64,000 bases of DNA from Steroidobacter gossypii (GTDB lineage: Bacteria > Pseudomonadota > Gammaproteobacteria > Steroidobacterales > Steroidobacteraceae): the NCBI RefSeq assembly GCF_016801985.1, contig NZ_JAEVLS010000002.1, positions 434,001-498,000 of the forward strand. The letters run 5' to 3'. The translations under genes and the position numbers were made by a program. Positions 17,104-25,999 of the stretch are shown one piece after another. A model generated the notes under the pieces. The model saw only the letters and a list, made by a program, of their open reading frames with translations. It was not told the DNA's origin and did not search any database. Position 1 is the first letter of the stretch. Every line of letters starts with the position of its first letter.

Positions 17104-18555
17104 CTACTCGAAAACTGCAGCGGCCACATCGGCCGGCTGGATTGGCAAGCGTACGGTGAATGTCGTGCCCTGACCCTCGGCGCTTTGAAACGTGAGAGTG
17201 CCCCGGTGCTTCGCGACGACCGCGAAGGCGATCGCCAGCCCCTGGCCGGTGCCCTTGCCGATCTCCTTGGTCGTGAAGAAGGGATCGAAGATCTTGTCGG
17301 CGATGGCCGTAGGAATTCCAGTGCCGTTGTCACTGATGGCGATCGTCACGTGGTCGCCGTCCAGGGCAGTGCGGATGACGATTCGGCCGGTCGATACGTC
17401 CCTGCCTGCGGCCTCGATGGCATGCGCGGCATTCACGATCAGGTTGAGCAGCACCTGGCTCAATTCACTCACACTGCAGACAACCGCGGGCAGCTCGCCG
17501 AGATGGGTCTCGAGCTGCGCCAGGTATTTGTATTCGTTGTGGGAGACGAGGAGGGCGGACTTGATCGCTTCGTTGATATCCGCCGGCGCCAGTTCGTGAG
17601 TTCTTGGATGTGCAAGTTCCTTCATGGCGCGCACGATCCTGGCGACGTGATCGACTCCCGCGAGCGCCCGTTCGCAGGCAAGCGGGATCTCCTTGCGCAG
17701 AAAGTGCGCGTCGGTGCCGGCGAGGGCCTGTCTGACGTTCGCACACATCTCGGCGGCCTTGACGCTTTCATGCTCCAACGCGAGCAGCCCTTCGTACTGA
17801 TCCTGGAGGGTCGCGAGATCGGAATACGCGGCATGCAGGAAATGGATGCTGTCACCGATGTATTGAATCGGAGTGTTGATCTCGTGAGCGACGCCGGCGG
17901 CGAGTTGGCCGATGCTTTCGAGCTTATGGCGTAACGCGAGTTGACCCTCCAGGCGGCGGCGCTCGCTGATCTGTGTTTGCAGCTCCTGGTTCGCGTTGCG
18001 GAGCTCGCTGGTGCGCTTCTCGACCGCGGCTTCCAGTTGCACCATGCGCGCCGCTGCTTCGCGGGACATGCGCCACTTCGCCACTAGTGCGGTTGCAAGT
18101 TGATAGATCTCGATATTGTCGAACGGCTTCTTCAGGATCAGCAGGCGATCGCGCAAGTCGAGCCTGCGCGCCATCTCCTGCCAGGAGTAATCGGAATAAG
18201 CGCTGCAGATGGCAATCTGCAGCTCCGGGTCGCGCTCCCACAGACGAGCGATGGTCTCCACACCGTCCCAGCCCGGCGGCATGCGCATGTCGACGAAAGC
18301 CATCGAGTACGGCCGGCCTTCTTCCTGCGCGCGGATCGACATGGCCAGTCCTTCCTCGCCCTGGTAGGCCGAGTCGAGCTCGAAGCCCGTCCGTGACAGT
18401 CGCTGAGTCGAGCCGAACAATGTTTCTTCGAGCTCGGCAAGCGCCACTGCATCCTGCTGCGATGGCAGCAGGATGCGGCGGAAATCCCGGTGAATCGATT
18501 CGTTGTCATCGATTACCAGGATGCGCGCGGTGGGCAGTGCGTGGACGGCGCTCAT
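17104..18555 (-). CDS. Receiver-histidine kinase fusion
   Basis: A 483-residue protein with an N-terminal receiver (Asp89 in FVDMRMPPGWDGVE), a coiled-coil linker (about 165-215) and HisKA with SIGQLAAGVAHEINTPIQYI, then HATPase with ISDNGTGIPTAIADKIFDPF and GKGTGQGLAIA. The receiver has an extra segment of about 30 residues between the IDDNESIHRDFRRIL start and the FELDSAYQGEE strand. The receiver-EAL protein at 26000 shares this layout and much of its sequence (DDN..IH..FRRIL, RMPPG.DGVETIAR.W, SDYSW, LLILKKPFD). ATG 18555 is preceded by GGGAG at good spacing. Receiver-first kinases act as intermediates in phosphorelays. It is convergent with the hybrid kinase at 14652, a likely upstream donor. 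Confidence 0.9.
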   Translation of the reverse strand: MSAVHALPTARILVIDDNESIHRDFRRILLPSQQDAVALAELEETLFGSTQRLSRTGFELDSAYQGEEGLAMSIRAQEEGRPYSMAFVDMRMPPGWDGVETIARLWERDPELQIAICSAYSDYSWQEMARRLDLRDRLLILKKPFDNIEIYQLATALVAKWRMSREAAARMVQLEAAVEKRTSELRNANQELQTQISERRRLEGQLALRHKLESIGQLAAGVAHEINTPIQYIGDSIHFLHAAYSDLATLQDQYEGLLALEHESVKAAEMCANVRQALAGTDAHFLRKEIPLACERALAGVDHVARIVRAMKELAHPRTHELAPADINEAIKSALLVSHNEYKYLAQLETHLGELPAVVCSVSELSQVLLNLIVNAAHAIEAAGRDVSTGRIVIRTALDGDHVTIAISDNGTGIPTAIADKIFDPFFTTKEIGKGTGQGLAIAFAVVAKHRGTLTFQSAEGQGTTFTVRLPIQPADVAAAVFE

Positions 18556-19106
18556 CGGATCTCCCTCACGAAGTCTGCACCGCATTGCCGATTGCAGTGG
18601 ATGCGGCGCGCGTCAATCTGTCGGATGCAGGCGGGATAGGGGTGCATGGAGGTTTGCCGTTGCGGATGAGTGAGCAAGCACACGGAAGGGCAGCAGGTGA
18701 GCGCAATTGGATGTCGGCAGGCGTGAGCGCGACTTGAGCTGACTGCCGATGTGACTTTCTCGAAGGGATGTTCGCAAACAGGATGTTAGATACCGGAATA
18801 CTCATCGCGTGTCGTTCATCCAGTCACGAGTCGGAGCGTGAGAGAAACGCGCAGCGGTGCGGCGGCATGAAGGCAATTCAACTACGCCGAACGGTCTCGT
18901 GGACATAACAACTGAGACGATCTCCCCGTCACCCCATCAGTCTCTCGCCTAGCGGCTCAAGTCGGCTCGAGCGCCGCCGACATTCGAAACATGCGCGCAG
19001 GTACGCAGTGCGCGCGTCGGTCGGTTCCCGACGGTTGACGAGCCGACGAATCGCACTCGCGTGCGTGCGCCCGCCGGCGAAAATCTTCTGGAGCAAATGA
19101 GAGTTC
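18556..19106. other. Divergent promoter region, no gene recognised
   Basis: The region is 551 bases between the divergent receiver-kinase and receiver-HDOD genes. A short inverted repeat CGTCGG...CCGACG is present near 19015-19035. Open frames in it are short and without homology. Promoters for both neighbours are expected, but no consensus pair was assigned. Confidence 0.45.
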
Positions 19107-20297
19107 ATGAAACGCGTGTTGTTTGTCGACGATGAGCGGGCGCTGCTCGATGGCCTGCGTGCGCGGCTGCATCCGTTGCGTGGCGCCTACGACATGGTGT
19201 TCGTCGAAAGCGGTCCACGCGCCATCACGGAAATCGAACATCGCGGCTTCGACATCATCGTGACGGACGTGCGCATGCCCGTGATGGATGGCGCTCAATT
19301 GCTCGCCATCGTGGCGGAGCGCTGGCCGGAGATCGTGCGGATCGTGCTTTCAGGCTATGCGGAGCAAGACAAATCGGTCCGCCTGCCGATCCTCGCACAT
19401 CAACATCTCAGCAAGCCCTGCGATCCGCAGCAGATCGAGAATGCGCTCAGCCGATGCGTGCAGATGCACGACCTGCTGCAGGAGCCACGGTTACGGGCCA
19501 TCGTAGGAGGCTTGCGCCGCGTGCCGACTCTGCCACGGGTGTATTCGCAGCTGCGTACCATGGTGAATGGGCAGAACGCGTCGGTACAGGAGGTCGCGCG
19601 CATCGTGTCCGCCGACTCGGGAATCGCCGCCAAGATCCTGCAGGTGGTGAATTCCTCATTTTTCCGCCTGCCGCGCCGGATCTCCCGCATCAGCGATGCG
19701 ATCACTTATCTCGGCTTCGCGGCGGTTCGCAATCTGGTGCTTTCGGAAGAAGTGTTCTCCCAATGGCCGCGCGAGGCCAGCGCACCGGGCCTGCAGCCCG
19801 AGCAGTTGCAAGCCAGCGCTCAGCGCCTGGCGGCGACGGCGCACGCACTGAGCGCCGGCACCGCTTTCGCTGACGATGCGATGCTCGCCGGGCTGCTGCA
19901 TAACATTGGCTATCGTGTCCTGCTCGGTGAGTGTCCGGGACTGTTGACGGAGGCGCAGGCGTCAGCGCGGACGCAATCCGTTCCGCTGCACATAGCGGAG
20001 CGTCAGATCATCGGGGCTTCGCACGCGGAGATCGGGGCTTACCTGCTCGGCTTGTGGGGGCTGCCCCATGGAGTCGTCGATGCAGTGGCATTTCAATACA
20101 TGCCGGATCACGTGGAGCACACCCACTTCGATGCGCTGGCCGCCATCGCAATGGCGCACACCATCGTCGCACAAGCCGGTCGACCCGCCGGCGCGGACGT
20201 CGAATCGAACAATAAGCTTCTTCAGTCGTTGCATGCGCCATTCGACTGGAGCGAGGCCCAGCGGCGCGCCGACGAGGCATCCGGAGATTGGCATTGA
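19107..20297 (+). CDS. Response regulator with HDOD output domain
   Basis: A 396-residue protein: receiver (Asp54 in IIVTDVRMPVMDG, Lys in HLSKPCDP) followed by an HDOD domain (about 130-340; VPTLPRVYSQLRTMV, SADSGIAAKILQVVNSSFF, ISDAITYLGFAAVRNLVLS, AGLLHNIGYRVLL, IIGASHAEIGAYLLGLWGLP). HDOD domains are non-catalytic relatives of HD domains that act as protein-protein scaffolds in two-component and c-di-GMP signalling. The last base of its TGA stop is the first base of the next start (ATG 20297), so the two regulators are translated as a pair. Upstream kinases in the region are candidate phosphodonors. Confidence 0.92.
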   Translation: MKRVLFVDDERALLDGLRARLHPLRGAYDMVFVESGPRAITEIEHRGFDIIVTDVRMPVMDGAQLLAIVAERWPEIVRIVLSGYAEQDKSVRLPILAHQHLSKPCDPQQIENALSRCVQMHDLLQEPRLRAIVGGLRRVPTLPRVYSQLRTMVNGQNASVQEVARIVSADSGIAAKILQVVNSSFFRLPRRISRISDAITYLGFAAVRNLVLSEEVFSQWPREASAPGLQPEQLQASAQRLAATAHALSAGTAFADDAMLAGLLHNIGYRVLLGECPGLLTEAQASARTQSVPLHIAERQIIGASHAEIGAYLLGLWGLPHGVVDAVAFQYMPDHVEHTHFDALAAIAMAHTIVAQAGRPAGADVESNNKLLQSLHAPFDWSEAQRRADEASGDWH

Positions 20298-21472
20298 TGA
20301 GCGAGCAGAAACAGGCGACGGTCGTGTGCGTGGACGATGAGGCACGCGTCGTCGAAGGCTTGGCGTTGCATTTGCGCAGGGACTATCAGGTGCACACCGC
20401 CCTGAGCGGGGATGAGGGACTGCGCAAGCTGCAAGAGATCGGCGGAGCCGCCGTGGTCGTGTCGGATATGCGCATGCCGGGGATGGATGGCGCCACGTTT
20501 CTGCGCAAGGTGATGCGCAGCTATCCCGACGCCACCCGCATTTTGCTCACCGGCGAGCCGGGGCGTGACGCCGCCGTGCTTGCCATCAACGAGGGGCAGA
20601 TCTTCCGGTTCCTGACCAAGCCGTGTCCGCCGGATCGGATCAAGGCGGCGGTCGAGGCCGGCGTGATTCAGCATCGACTGATGAACGCCGAGCGCCTGCT
20701 CATGCAAGAAACATTGATCGGCTGCATCCAGGCGCTGCTCGATGTGCTGGCGATCGCCAATCCCGTCGCCTTCGGCCGCGCCAGTCGAATCAAGCGGCTC
20801 GCGATGAATTTTGCGGAGGCGTTGAGCATCCCCGGATTCTGGCAACTGGAGGCCGCGGCGATGCTGTCTCAGATCGGATATCTGTCGCTGCCGGTGGAAA
20901 CAGTGGAGAAGGTCTACTACGGCGAGCGTCTCACGCCTGAAGAAGAGGTTCTGGTTTCGGCAGCGCCGGAAGTCGCCATGAAGCTCCTCGGGCACATTCC
21001 GCGACTCGAGCCAGTCCTGCAGATTCTGATGGCTACCCAGTACTCCGAGGAGCGCCTGAAGAAACTGGGCGACGGCACGATCGGCCAGGGCGCGCGCATT
21101 CTTCTGATCGTGCTCGGCTATGACGCGCTACTTACGCAGGGGCACAGCACCGAGGTAGCGGTACAAACATTACGTACGCAGGCGGCACGCTTCGGCGCGG
21201 AGTTGCTGGAAAAATTCGCTGCGCTCATCGGTTCCGTGCCCAGCGTGGACGAAGTTCAGAACATACCACTGCGGCACGTCCGTCCGGGCATGACCATTCT
21301 CACCGACGTTCGTACTCACATGGGCACGCTGCTGATCCCTCGCGGTTTCGAAGTGTCGGAAACATTCCTGGAGCGGCTGCGGAACCTCGGATCGAGCCTG
21401 CTGGCGGAAAAAGTCAAGGTCCTGGTTCAGGCGGCCAAGCCGGTCGAGCTGAAGCCGGAGGAGATCCGATGA
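20297..21472 (+). CDS. Response regulator with degenerate HD-GYP-like domain
   Basis: A 391-residue RpfG-like architecture: receiver (Asp57 in VVVSDMRMPGMDG, Lys in FLTKPCPPD) then an HD-GYP-type helical domain (about 130-330). The catalytic signatures are lost. Where active enzymes have a HDIGK-type motif this protein has AAMLSQIGYLSLP, and the HHE and GYP motifs are replaced by LMATQYSEERL. It therefore probably binds partners or ligand rather than hydrolysing c-di-GMP. The C-terminal RHVRPGMTILTDVRTHMGTL segment is the PilZ-like/HD-associated tail seen in such regulators. Start ATG 20297 overlaps the stop of the HDOD regulator; an in-frame start nine bases earlier is also possible. Confidence 0.85.
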   Translation: MSEQKQATVVCVDDEARVVEGLALHLRRDYQVHTALSGDEGLRKLQEIGGAAVVVSDMRMPGMDGATFLRKVMRSYPDATRILLTGEPGRDAAVLAINEGQIFRFLTKPCPPDRIKAAVEAGVIQHRLMNAERLLMQETLIGCIQALLDVLAIANPVAFGRASRIKRLAMNFAEALSIPGFWQLEAAAMLSQIGYLSLPVETVEKVYYGERLTPEEEVLVSAAPEVAMKLLGHIPRLEPVLQILMATQYSEERLKKLGDGTIGQGARILLIVLGYDALLTQGHSTEVAVQTLRTQAARFGAELLEKFAALIGSVPSVDEVQNIPLRHVRPGMTILTDVRTHMGTLLIPRGFEVSETFLERLRNLGSSLLAEKVKVLVQAAKPVELKPEEIR

Positions 21473-21516
21473 GCGCCATAGGCGAACTGCATCACACCCC
21501 GTGTGCATTGCGAAGT

Positions 21517-21605
21517 TCCTCGGTGCTGGTTAAGGGAATCGCCGCTGCCGTGGAAGATCCGACGCACTTAGCATCTGTTGCAACGAGCTCGATGTCACTC
21601 GCTCC
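21517..21605 (+). promoter_or_regulatory. Possible cobalamin-riboswitch-like leader (weak)
   Basis: The leader of the TonB receptor gene contains, in order, GGTGCTGGTTAAGGGAA, GTGGAAGATCCGACGC, GCATCTGT and GTCACT. These resemble the conserved blocks GG(T)...AAGGGAA, GGTGnAAnTCC, GCAACTGT and GCCACTG of cobalamin riboswitches. The P4/L5 pairing is imperfect and the element is short, ending at the start codon. It is offered as a candidate only. Confidence 0.2.
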
Positions 21606-21611
21606 ACTCGC

Positions 21612-23666
21612 ATGAATATCCGCCGGTTGCCCGTTCTCCGCTGCGCCTTGAGCTGCGCGCTCGCCGTAACGTCCGTGGCGAATGCACAGACAGAAGACCT
21701 CGCCGAGCTCAGCATCGAGCAGTTGCTGGAGTTGAAGGTCGACTCGATCTACAGCGCTTCGAAATACGAACAGCCAGTCACGCGAGCGCCGTCCTCGATC
21801 AGCATCGTGACGGCGGATGAGATCCGCAAGTCCGGCCATCGGACGCTGGACGAGGTTCTGCGCAGCGTGCGAGGTCTCTTCGTAAGCAACGATCGGAACT
21901 ACGGCTATCTCGGCTTCCGTGGCTTTCAGCGCCCTGGCGACTACACCTCGCGGGTGCTCGTGCTGGTCGACGGTCACCGCATCAACGACAACGTCGGCGA
22001 CGCGGGCATGGTGGATCGTACCTGGATGGTCGATGTCGACCTGATCGAGCGAGTGGAGGTGATCCGCGGACCAGGCTCGTCTCTGTACGGCAGCAGTGCT
22101 TTTTTCGGCGTCGTAAACGTCATCACCAAGCGCGGCCGGCACGTCGGCGGTCTGGAGGCGGAGGGCAGCGCCGGCAGCTTGAACACTTATTCGGGCCGCC
22201 TTACCTACGGCACCACGCATTCCAGTGGCTTCGATTGGCTGATGTCCGGGTCACACTACGACAGCGCGGGTGCGAGCCGGATCTACTACCCCGCTTATGA
22301 CCAGCGCATCAGCGACGCGCCGGGCGCGAGCAACGATGGTTTCGCCGACGATCTCGATGGCGAGCAGGCATCCAAGTTTTTCACCAGCCTGCGTTACGGC
22401 GGCCTCAGCGCCTCGATGTACTACAACCATCGCGAGAAGGCCGTACCCACGGCGCCTTTTGGCACTCTCTTCAACGACCCCGAAAATCGCACTATCGACA
22501 GGCGCAGCTATGCAGACGTGAAGTATCAGCTGCCGTTGAGTGATGATCTGCAGCTGAGCGCGCGCGCCTTCTACGACAACTACACCTACGAGGGGTTCCA
22601 TCCTTATAACCTCGCTGCGCCTGGCGAGCCAGTCGATCGCACGATCACCCGCTATGACATCGTAGGTGAATGGGTAGGGACGGAAGCGCAACTCACGACC
22701 AGCATCGCCGATCGGCATACCCTGGTGCTTGGGGGCGAGTTCCGCGAGCACCTGCGCGAGGACCAGTTGGTTTATGACATCAGCGAACCAGGCAATTATC
22801 ACCTCGAGGACAGGCATTCCAGCCGTATGTACGGTCTGTTCGCGCAGTCGGAAACGAAGCTGCGGGAGAATCTGAGCCTGACGCTCGGGTTGCGGCTCGA
22901 CGACTACAGTGCGATCTCGGAAAGAGCCGTCACGCCGCGCGTGGGTCTCGTTTACAACCCGACCGAACTCTCAGCGGTCAAGCTGCTGTATGGCGAGGCA
23001 TTCCGCGCTCCGAATCCTTACGAGCGCTCCGCGGAGCATCATGCGGAACACGAGGGTGCGCATCCGCACCAGCTGAGCAGCGAAACGATCGATACTTATG
23101 AGGTCGTTTACGAGCGCTACTTCGGCAAGTATCGGTTCAGTCTCTCGGCCTATCAGTACGAGGTGCAGGACCTCATCACGTCGTATCAGGCGGTCGAGGG
23201 CGGAGCACAGCTTTACATCAATGAAGGAGATGTTCACTCCCATGGTGTAGAGGTGGAAGTGGAGGGCAAGCTCGCGTCCGGGCTGCAGTTGCGCGGCAGT
23301 TACGCACTCCAGAAATCGGAGGTGGAGTCGGCAGGGCGCGAGCTGAGCAGCTCGCCGCGGCACCTGGCGAAGCTCAACCTCATCATGCCGTTGCATGGTG
23401 AGCGACTGGTCTCCAGCATCGAGCTGCAGTATCGCAGCAGCTCCCTCACTTTGGCTCGCACCCGATCGGAAGATTTCCTGCTCACGAATGTGCACCTCAC
23501 GGCACGACCATTCGCGCGTGCCATCGAGCTATCGTTGGGTGCTTATAACCTGTTCGACACGACAGTGGAGTATCCAGCGTCGAGCGAGCACCTGCAGAGC
23601 ACGATCGAGCAGAACGGCCGCACTGTCGAGGGCCGCCTGCTGGTGCGATTCGGGTCGAAGCCGTGA
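21612..23666 (+). CDS. TonB-dependent outer-membrane receptor linked to a signalling operon
   Basis: A 684-residue receptor with signal peptide (1-25, ending SVANAQ). The plug domain (about 45-165) has the typical SISIVTADEIRKSGHRTLDEVLRS-like start, followed by VLVLVDGHRIND, VDLIERVEVIRGPGSSLYG and FFGVVNVITKRG. A 22-strand barrel follows, with a C-terminal VRFGSKP end. It imports or senses an external ligand using TonB energy; plug sequence places it near the BtuB/FepA/CirA group, but the ligand is unknown. The gene overlaps the yfiR-like gene (GTGA at 23663), followed by a kinase and a receiver-EAL gene. This suggests that ligand binding or uptake is reported to c-di-GMP signalling. Confidence 0.9.
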   Translation: MNIRRLPVLRCALSCALAVTSVANAQTEDLAELSIEQLLELKVDSIYSASKYEQPVTRAPSSISIVTADEIRKSGHRTLDEVLRSVRGLFVSNDRNYGYLGFRGFQRPGDYTSRVLVLVDGHRINDNVGDAGMVDRTWMVDVDLIERVEVIRGPGSSLYGSSAFFGVVNVITKRGRHVGGLEAEGSAGSLNTYSGRLTYGTTHSSGFDWLMSGSHYDSAGASRIYYPAYDQRISDAPGASNDGFADDLDGEQASKFFTSLRYGGLSASMYYNHREKAVPTAPFGTLFNDPENRTIDRRSYADVKYQLPLSDDLQLSARAFYDNYTYEGFHPYNLAAPGEPVDRTITRYDIVGEWVGTEAQLTTSIADRHTLVLGGEFREHLREDQLVYDISEPGNYHLEDRHSSRMYGLFAQSETKLRENLSLTLGLRLDDYSAISERAVTPRVGLVYNPTELSAVKLLYGEAFRAPNPYERSAEHHAEHEGAHPHQLSSETIDTYEVVYERYFGKYRFSLSAYQYEVQDLITSYQAVEGGAQLYINEGDVHSHGVEVEVEGKLASGLQLRGSYALQKSEVESAGRELSSSPRHLAKLNLIMPLHGERLVSSIELQYRSSSLTLARTRSEDFLLTNVHLTARPFARAIELSLGAYNLFDTTVEYPASSEHLQSTIEQNGRTVEGRLLVRFGSKP

Positions 23667-24274
23667 TTGCAGAAGCTTGCTGTAGTGGTCGTGATGCGCG
23701 CGCCGGCCGGCAGGCTGGGCGTTCGCGTACGTCGGCCGTGCAGCGCTTGCTAGGAAGCCTGTTGGTCGCGACAGCAGCGCTGAGCTTCGCATCGGCCGCC
23801 TGCGCTGAGAGTGTGAGCGAGCATCGGGTCAAGTCCGCGTTCCTATACAACTTCACGCGCTTCGTCGAGTGGCCCGCGGAGCGGTTCAGAACACCCGAGG
23901 AGCCGATAAAGGTGGGAGTGTTGGGCGGCGCCGCGCTGCGCGCATCGTTGTCCGCTCTGGTGGCGGATCGACGCGTGGGTGGACGGCCGATCCTGGTGGT
24001 CGCGGTCAAGGCTCCGGCGGAGCTTGCGACGGTCCACATGTTGTTCATCGCTAAGGAAGAGCACGATACGTTTGCCCGCATGCGCCCCGAGCTCGAACAG
24101 CTTGCACTGCTCACGGTGACCGATGCGCAGCCGTGCAGAACGGCGCTCGCGCATATCTGTTTCGTAGAACAGGACGAGAAGCTGCGCTTCGAAATCGACG
24201 TGGGCGCCGCCAATCGATCCCAAGTCCGTATCAGCTCGCAGTTGCAGAAGCTTGCGGCTGCCGTCCACCGGTGA
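23663..24274 (+). CDS. YfiR-family (DUF4154) periplasmic regulator
   Basis: The product is up to 203 residues. The mature domain begins ESVSEHRVKSAFLYNFTRFVEWP, the YfiR hallmark, with the family's core GVLGGAALRASLSAL and the LLTVTDAQPCRTALAHICFV region with its conserved cysteine pair. In YfiBNR systems the periplasmic YfiR represses a membrane diguanylate cyclase; here the partner is more likely the histidine kinase encoded three bases downstream. The GTG at 23663 overlaps the receptor stop but gives an unusually long N-terminus. A GTG at 23738 would give a compact signal peptide (MQRLLGSLLVATAALSF then SAACA) and may be the real start. Confidence 0.85.
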   Translation: MIAEACCSGRDARAGRQAGRSRTSAVQRLLGSLLVATAALSFASAACAESVSEHRVKSAFLYNFTRFVEWPAERFRTPEEPIKVGVLGGAALRASLSALVADRRVGGRPILVVAVKAPAELATVHMLFIAKEEHDTFARMRPELEQLALLTVTDAQPCRTALAHICFVEQDEKLRFEIDVGAANRSQVRISSQLQKLAAAVHR

Positions 24275-24277
24275 AGC

Positions 24278-25948
24278 ATGGCCGCCTTCCGCGATATCCC
24301 GATCAAGAATAAGCTCACCGCCGTCACGATGCTCACCAGCGGCGTGGCGCTGCTGCTCGCCTGCCTCGCGTTCATCGCCTACGAATTCGTGACATTTCGC
24401 GGGGTGATGGTCAGCGAGCTGTCTTCGACCGCGGCGATCGTGGGCGACAACATGACCGGTGCGCTGGCGTTCAACGATCCTCAGTCCGCCGAGCAAACAT
24501 TGCGCTCGCTGAATCTGCATCGGAACATCACGAGCGCTGCTGTTTATCGAGAGGGGGCGCTGTTCGCGAGCTATGTTCGCGACGCGAATGCAGCCGGATC
24601 GGTACCGGAGCGCGCCAAGGCCGATGGCCACGAGTTCCGGGACGATCACCTGAGCCTGTTCAGGACGATCGCGATTGCCGGCGAGCCCGCCGGAGCGCTG
24701 TACATCCAGTCGGACATGCGGCAGTTGCAGGCGAGGCTGTGGCGCTATTGGTTGATCGGTGTGCTCGTGCTGGTCGCCTCGTCACTGGTCGCATTTCTGC
24801 TCTCGGAGAAGTTGCAGACCGCGATCTCCCGCCCCATCTTCGATCTTGCCGCGACGATGAGCCGCGTGCGGGCGGAGAACGATTACTCGATTCGCGCCAG
24901 CAAGCAGGGCGAGGACGAGCTGGGCAGCCTGATCGACGGGTTCAACGCCATGCTCGATCAGATTCGAGCCCAGGATCAGGCATTGCAGGACGCGCGATCT
25001 TCACTCGAACAGCGGGTGGAGGAACGCACGCGCGATTTGCGCGAGGAAGCGGCTGAGCGCGAGCAGGCGCAAGCCGAGTTGGAGAGAACTCACAGGCAAC
25101 TGCTGGAGACCTCGCGTCAGGCTGGCATGGCCGAAGTCGCGGTGAGCGTTCTTCACAACGTGGGCAATGTGCTGAATAGCGTGAATGTTTCAGTGACTAC
25201 GGTCATGGAGCAGGTGACCCAGTCACGCGCACAGAACCTGTCCAAGGCGACAGCTCTGATTCAGGAGCACTCCGCGGACCTCGGCAGCTATCTTACCGGC
25301 GATGCACGCGGCAAGCGTCTGCCAGAGTACCTCGTGCAACTGGCCGGTCACTTGCTTGTCGAGCGCGACAGCATGCTGAAAGAACTCGAGCACCTGCGCA
25401 GCAACGTCGACCACATCAAGGAAATCGTATCCGTGCAGCAAAGCTATGCGACGGTCTCCGGGCTGAAGGAGTCGGTAGATGTGGCCGCGCTGATCGAGGA
25501 TGCCTTGCGCATGAACAGCACGGCGCTGCAGCGGCATGAGGTCGATATCGTCCGGCATTTCCAGGCCGTGCCGGTCATCACCACCGAGAAGCACAAGGTG
25601 CTGCAGATTCTGGTGAACCTCATACGCAACGCCAAGTTTGCCTGTACCGAAGCGCGCCGCGAGGGCAAGCGCATCACCATCGGAATCTCCCGCGAAGGCG
25701 AGACAATACAGGTCAGCGTCGCCGATAACGGGGTCGGTATCGCTTCGGAGAACATGACGCGAATCTTCGCGCACGGGTTCACCACCCGGCGCGATGGTCA
25801 TGGCTTCGGGCTGCACAGCGGGGCGCTTGCCGCGCGCGAGCTTGGTGGTTCGCTGCGCGCTTTCAGTGAGGGCGTCGGGTGTGGCGCCGCCTTCATTCTC
25901 GAGCTGCCCATCACGGAACCGACGGCGGCTTTGCCGTCGGTTGCGTGA
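24278..25948 (+). CDS. HAMP histidine kinase with CHASE8-like sensor (YfiN-like N-terminus)
   Basis: The protein has 556 residues. TM1 (15-37), an extracytoplasmic region (about 40-150; FRGVMVSELSSTAAIVGDNM, ALAFNDPQSAEQTLRSL) resembling the CHASE8 sensor of YfiN-type cyclases, TM2 (156-176), HAMP (178-232), a coiled coil (232-280), a phospho-acceptor region with His293 in VAVSVLHNVGNVLNSVNVSV and an HATPase domain (VSVADNGVGIASENMTRIFA, GHGFGLHSGA). The HNxGN box is an uncommon H-box variant. The sensor type and the adjacent yfiR-like gene suggest that the periplasmic protein controls this kinase. The likely target is the receiver-EAL protein encoded just downstream. Confidence 0.88.
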   Translation: MAAFRDIPIKNKLTAVTMLTSGVALLLACLAFIAYEFVTFRGVMVSELSSTAAIVGDNMTGALAFNDPQSAEQTLRSLNLHRNITSAAVYREGALFASYVRDANAAGSVPERAKADGHEFRDDHLSLFRTIAIAGEPAGALYIQSDMRQLQARLWRYWLIGVLVLVASSLVAFLLSEKLQTAISRPIFDLAATMSRVRAENDYSIRASKQGEDELGSLIDGFNAMLDQIRAQDQALQDARSSLEQRVEERTRDLREEAAEREQAQAELERTHRQLLETSRQAGMAEVAVSVLHNVGNVLNSVNVSVTTVMEQVTQSRAQNLSKATALIQEHSADLGSYLTGDARGKRLPEYLVQLAGHLLVERDSMLKELEHLRSNVDHIKEIVSVQQSYATVSGLKESVDVAALIEDALRMNSTALQRHEVDIVRHFQAVPVITTEKHKVLQILVNLIRNAKFACTEARREGKRITIGISREGETIQVSVADNGVGIASENMTRIFAHGFTTRRDGHGFGLHSGALAARELGGSLRAFSEGVGCGAAFILELPITEPTAALPSVA

Positions 25949-25999
25949 TGGGGCCGAGCAGGGAATGGGGCGAGCACAGTTTTTTCGGACAGAGTTTTC

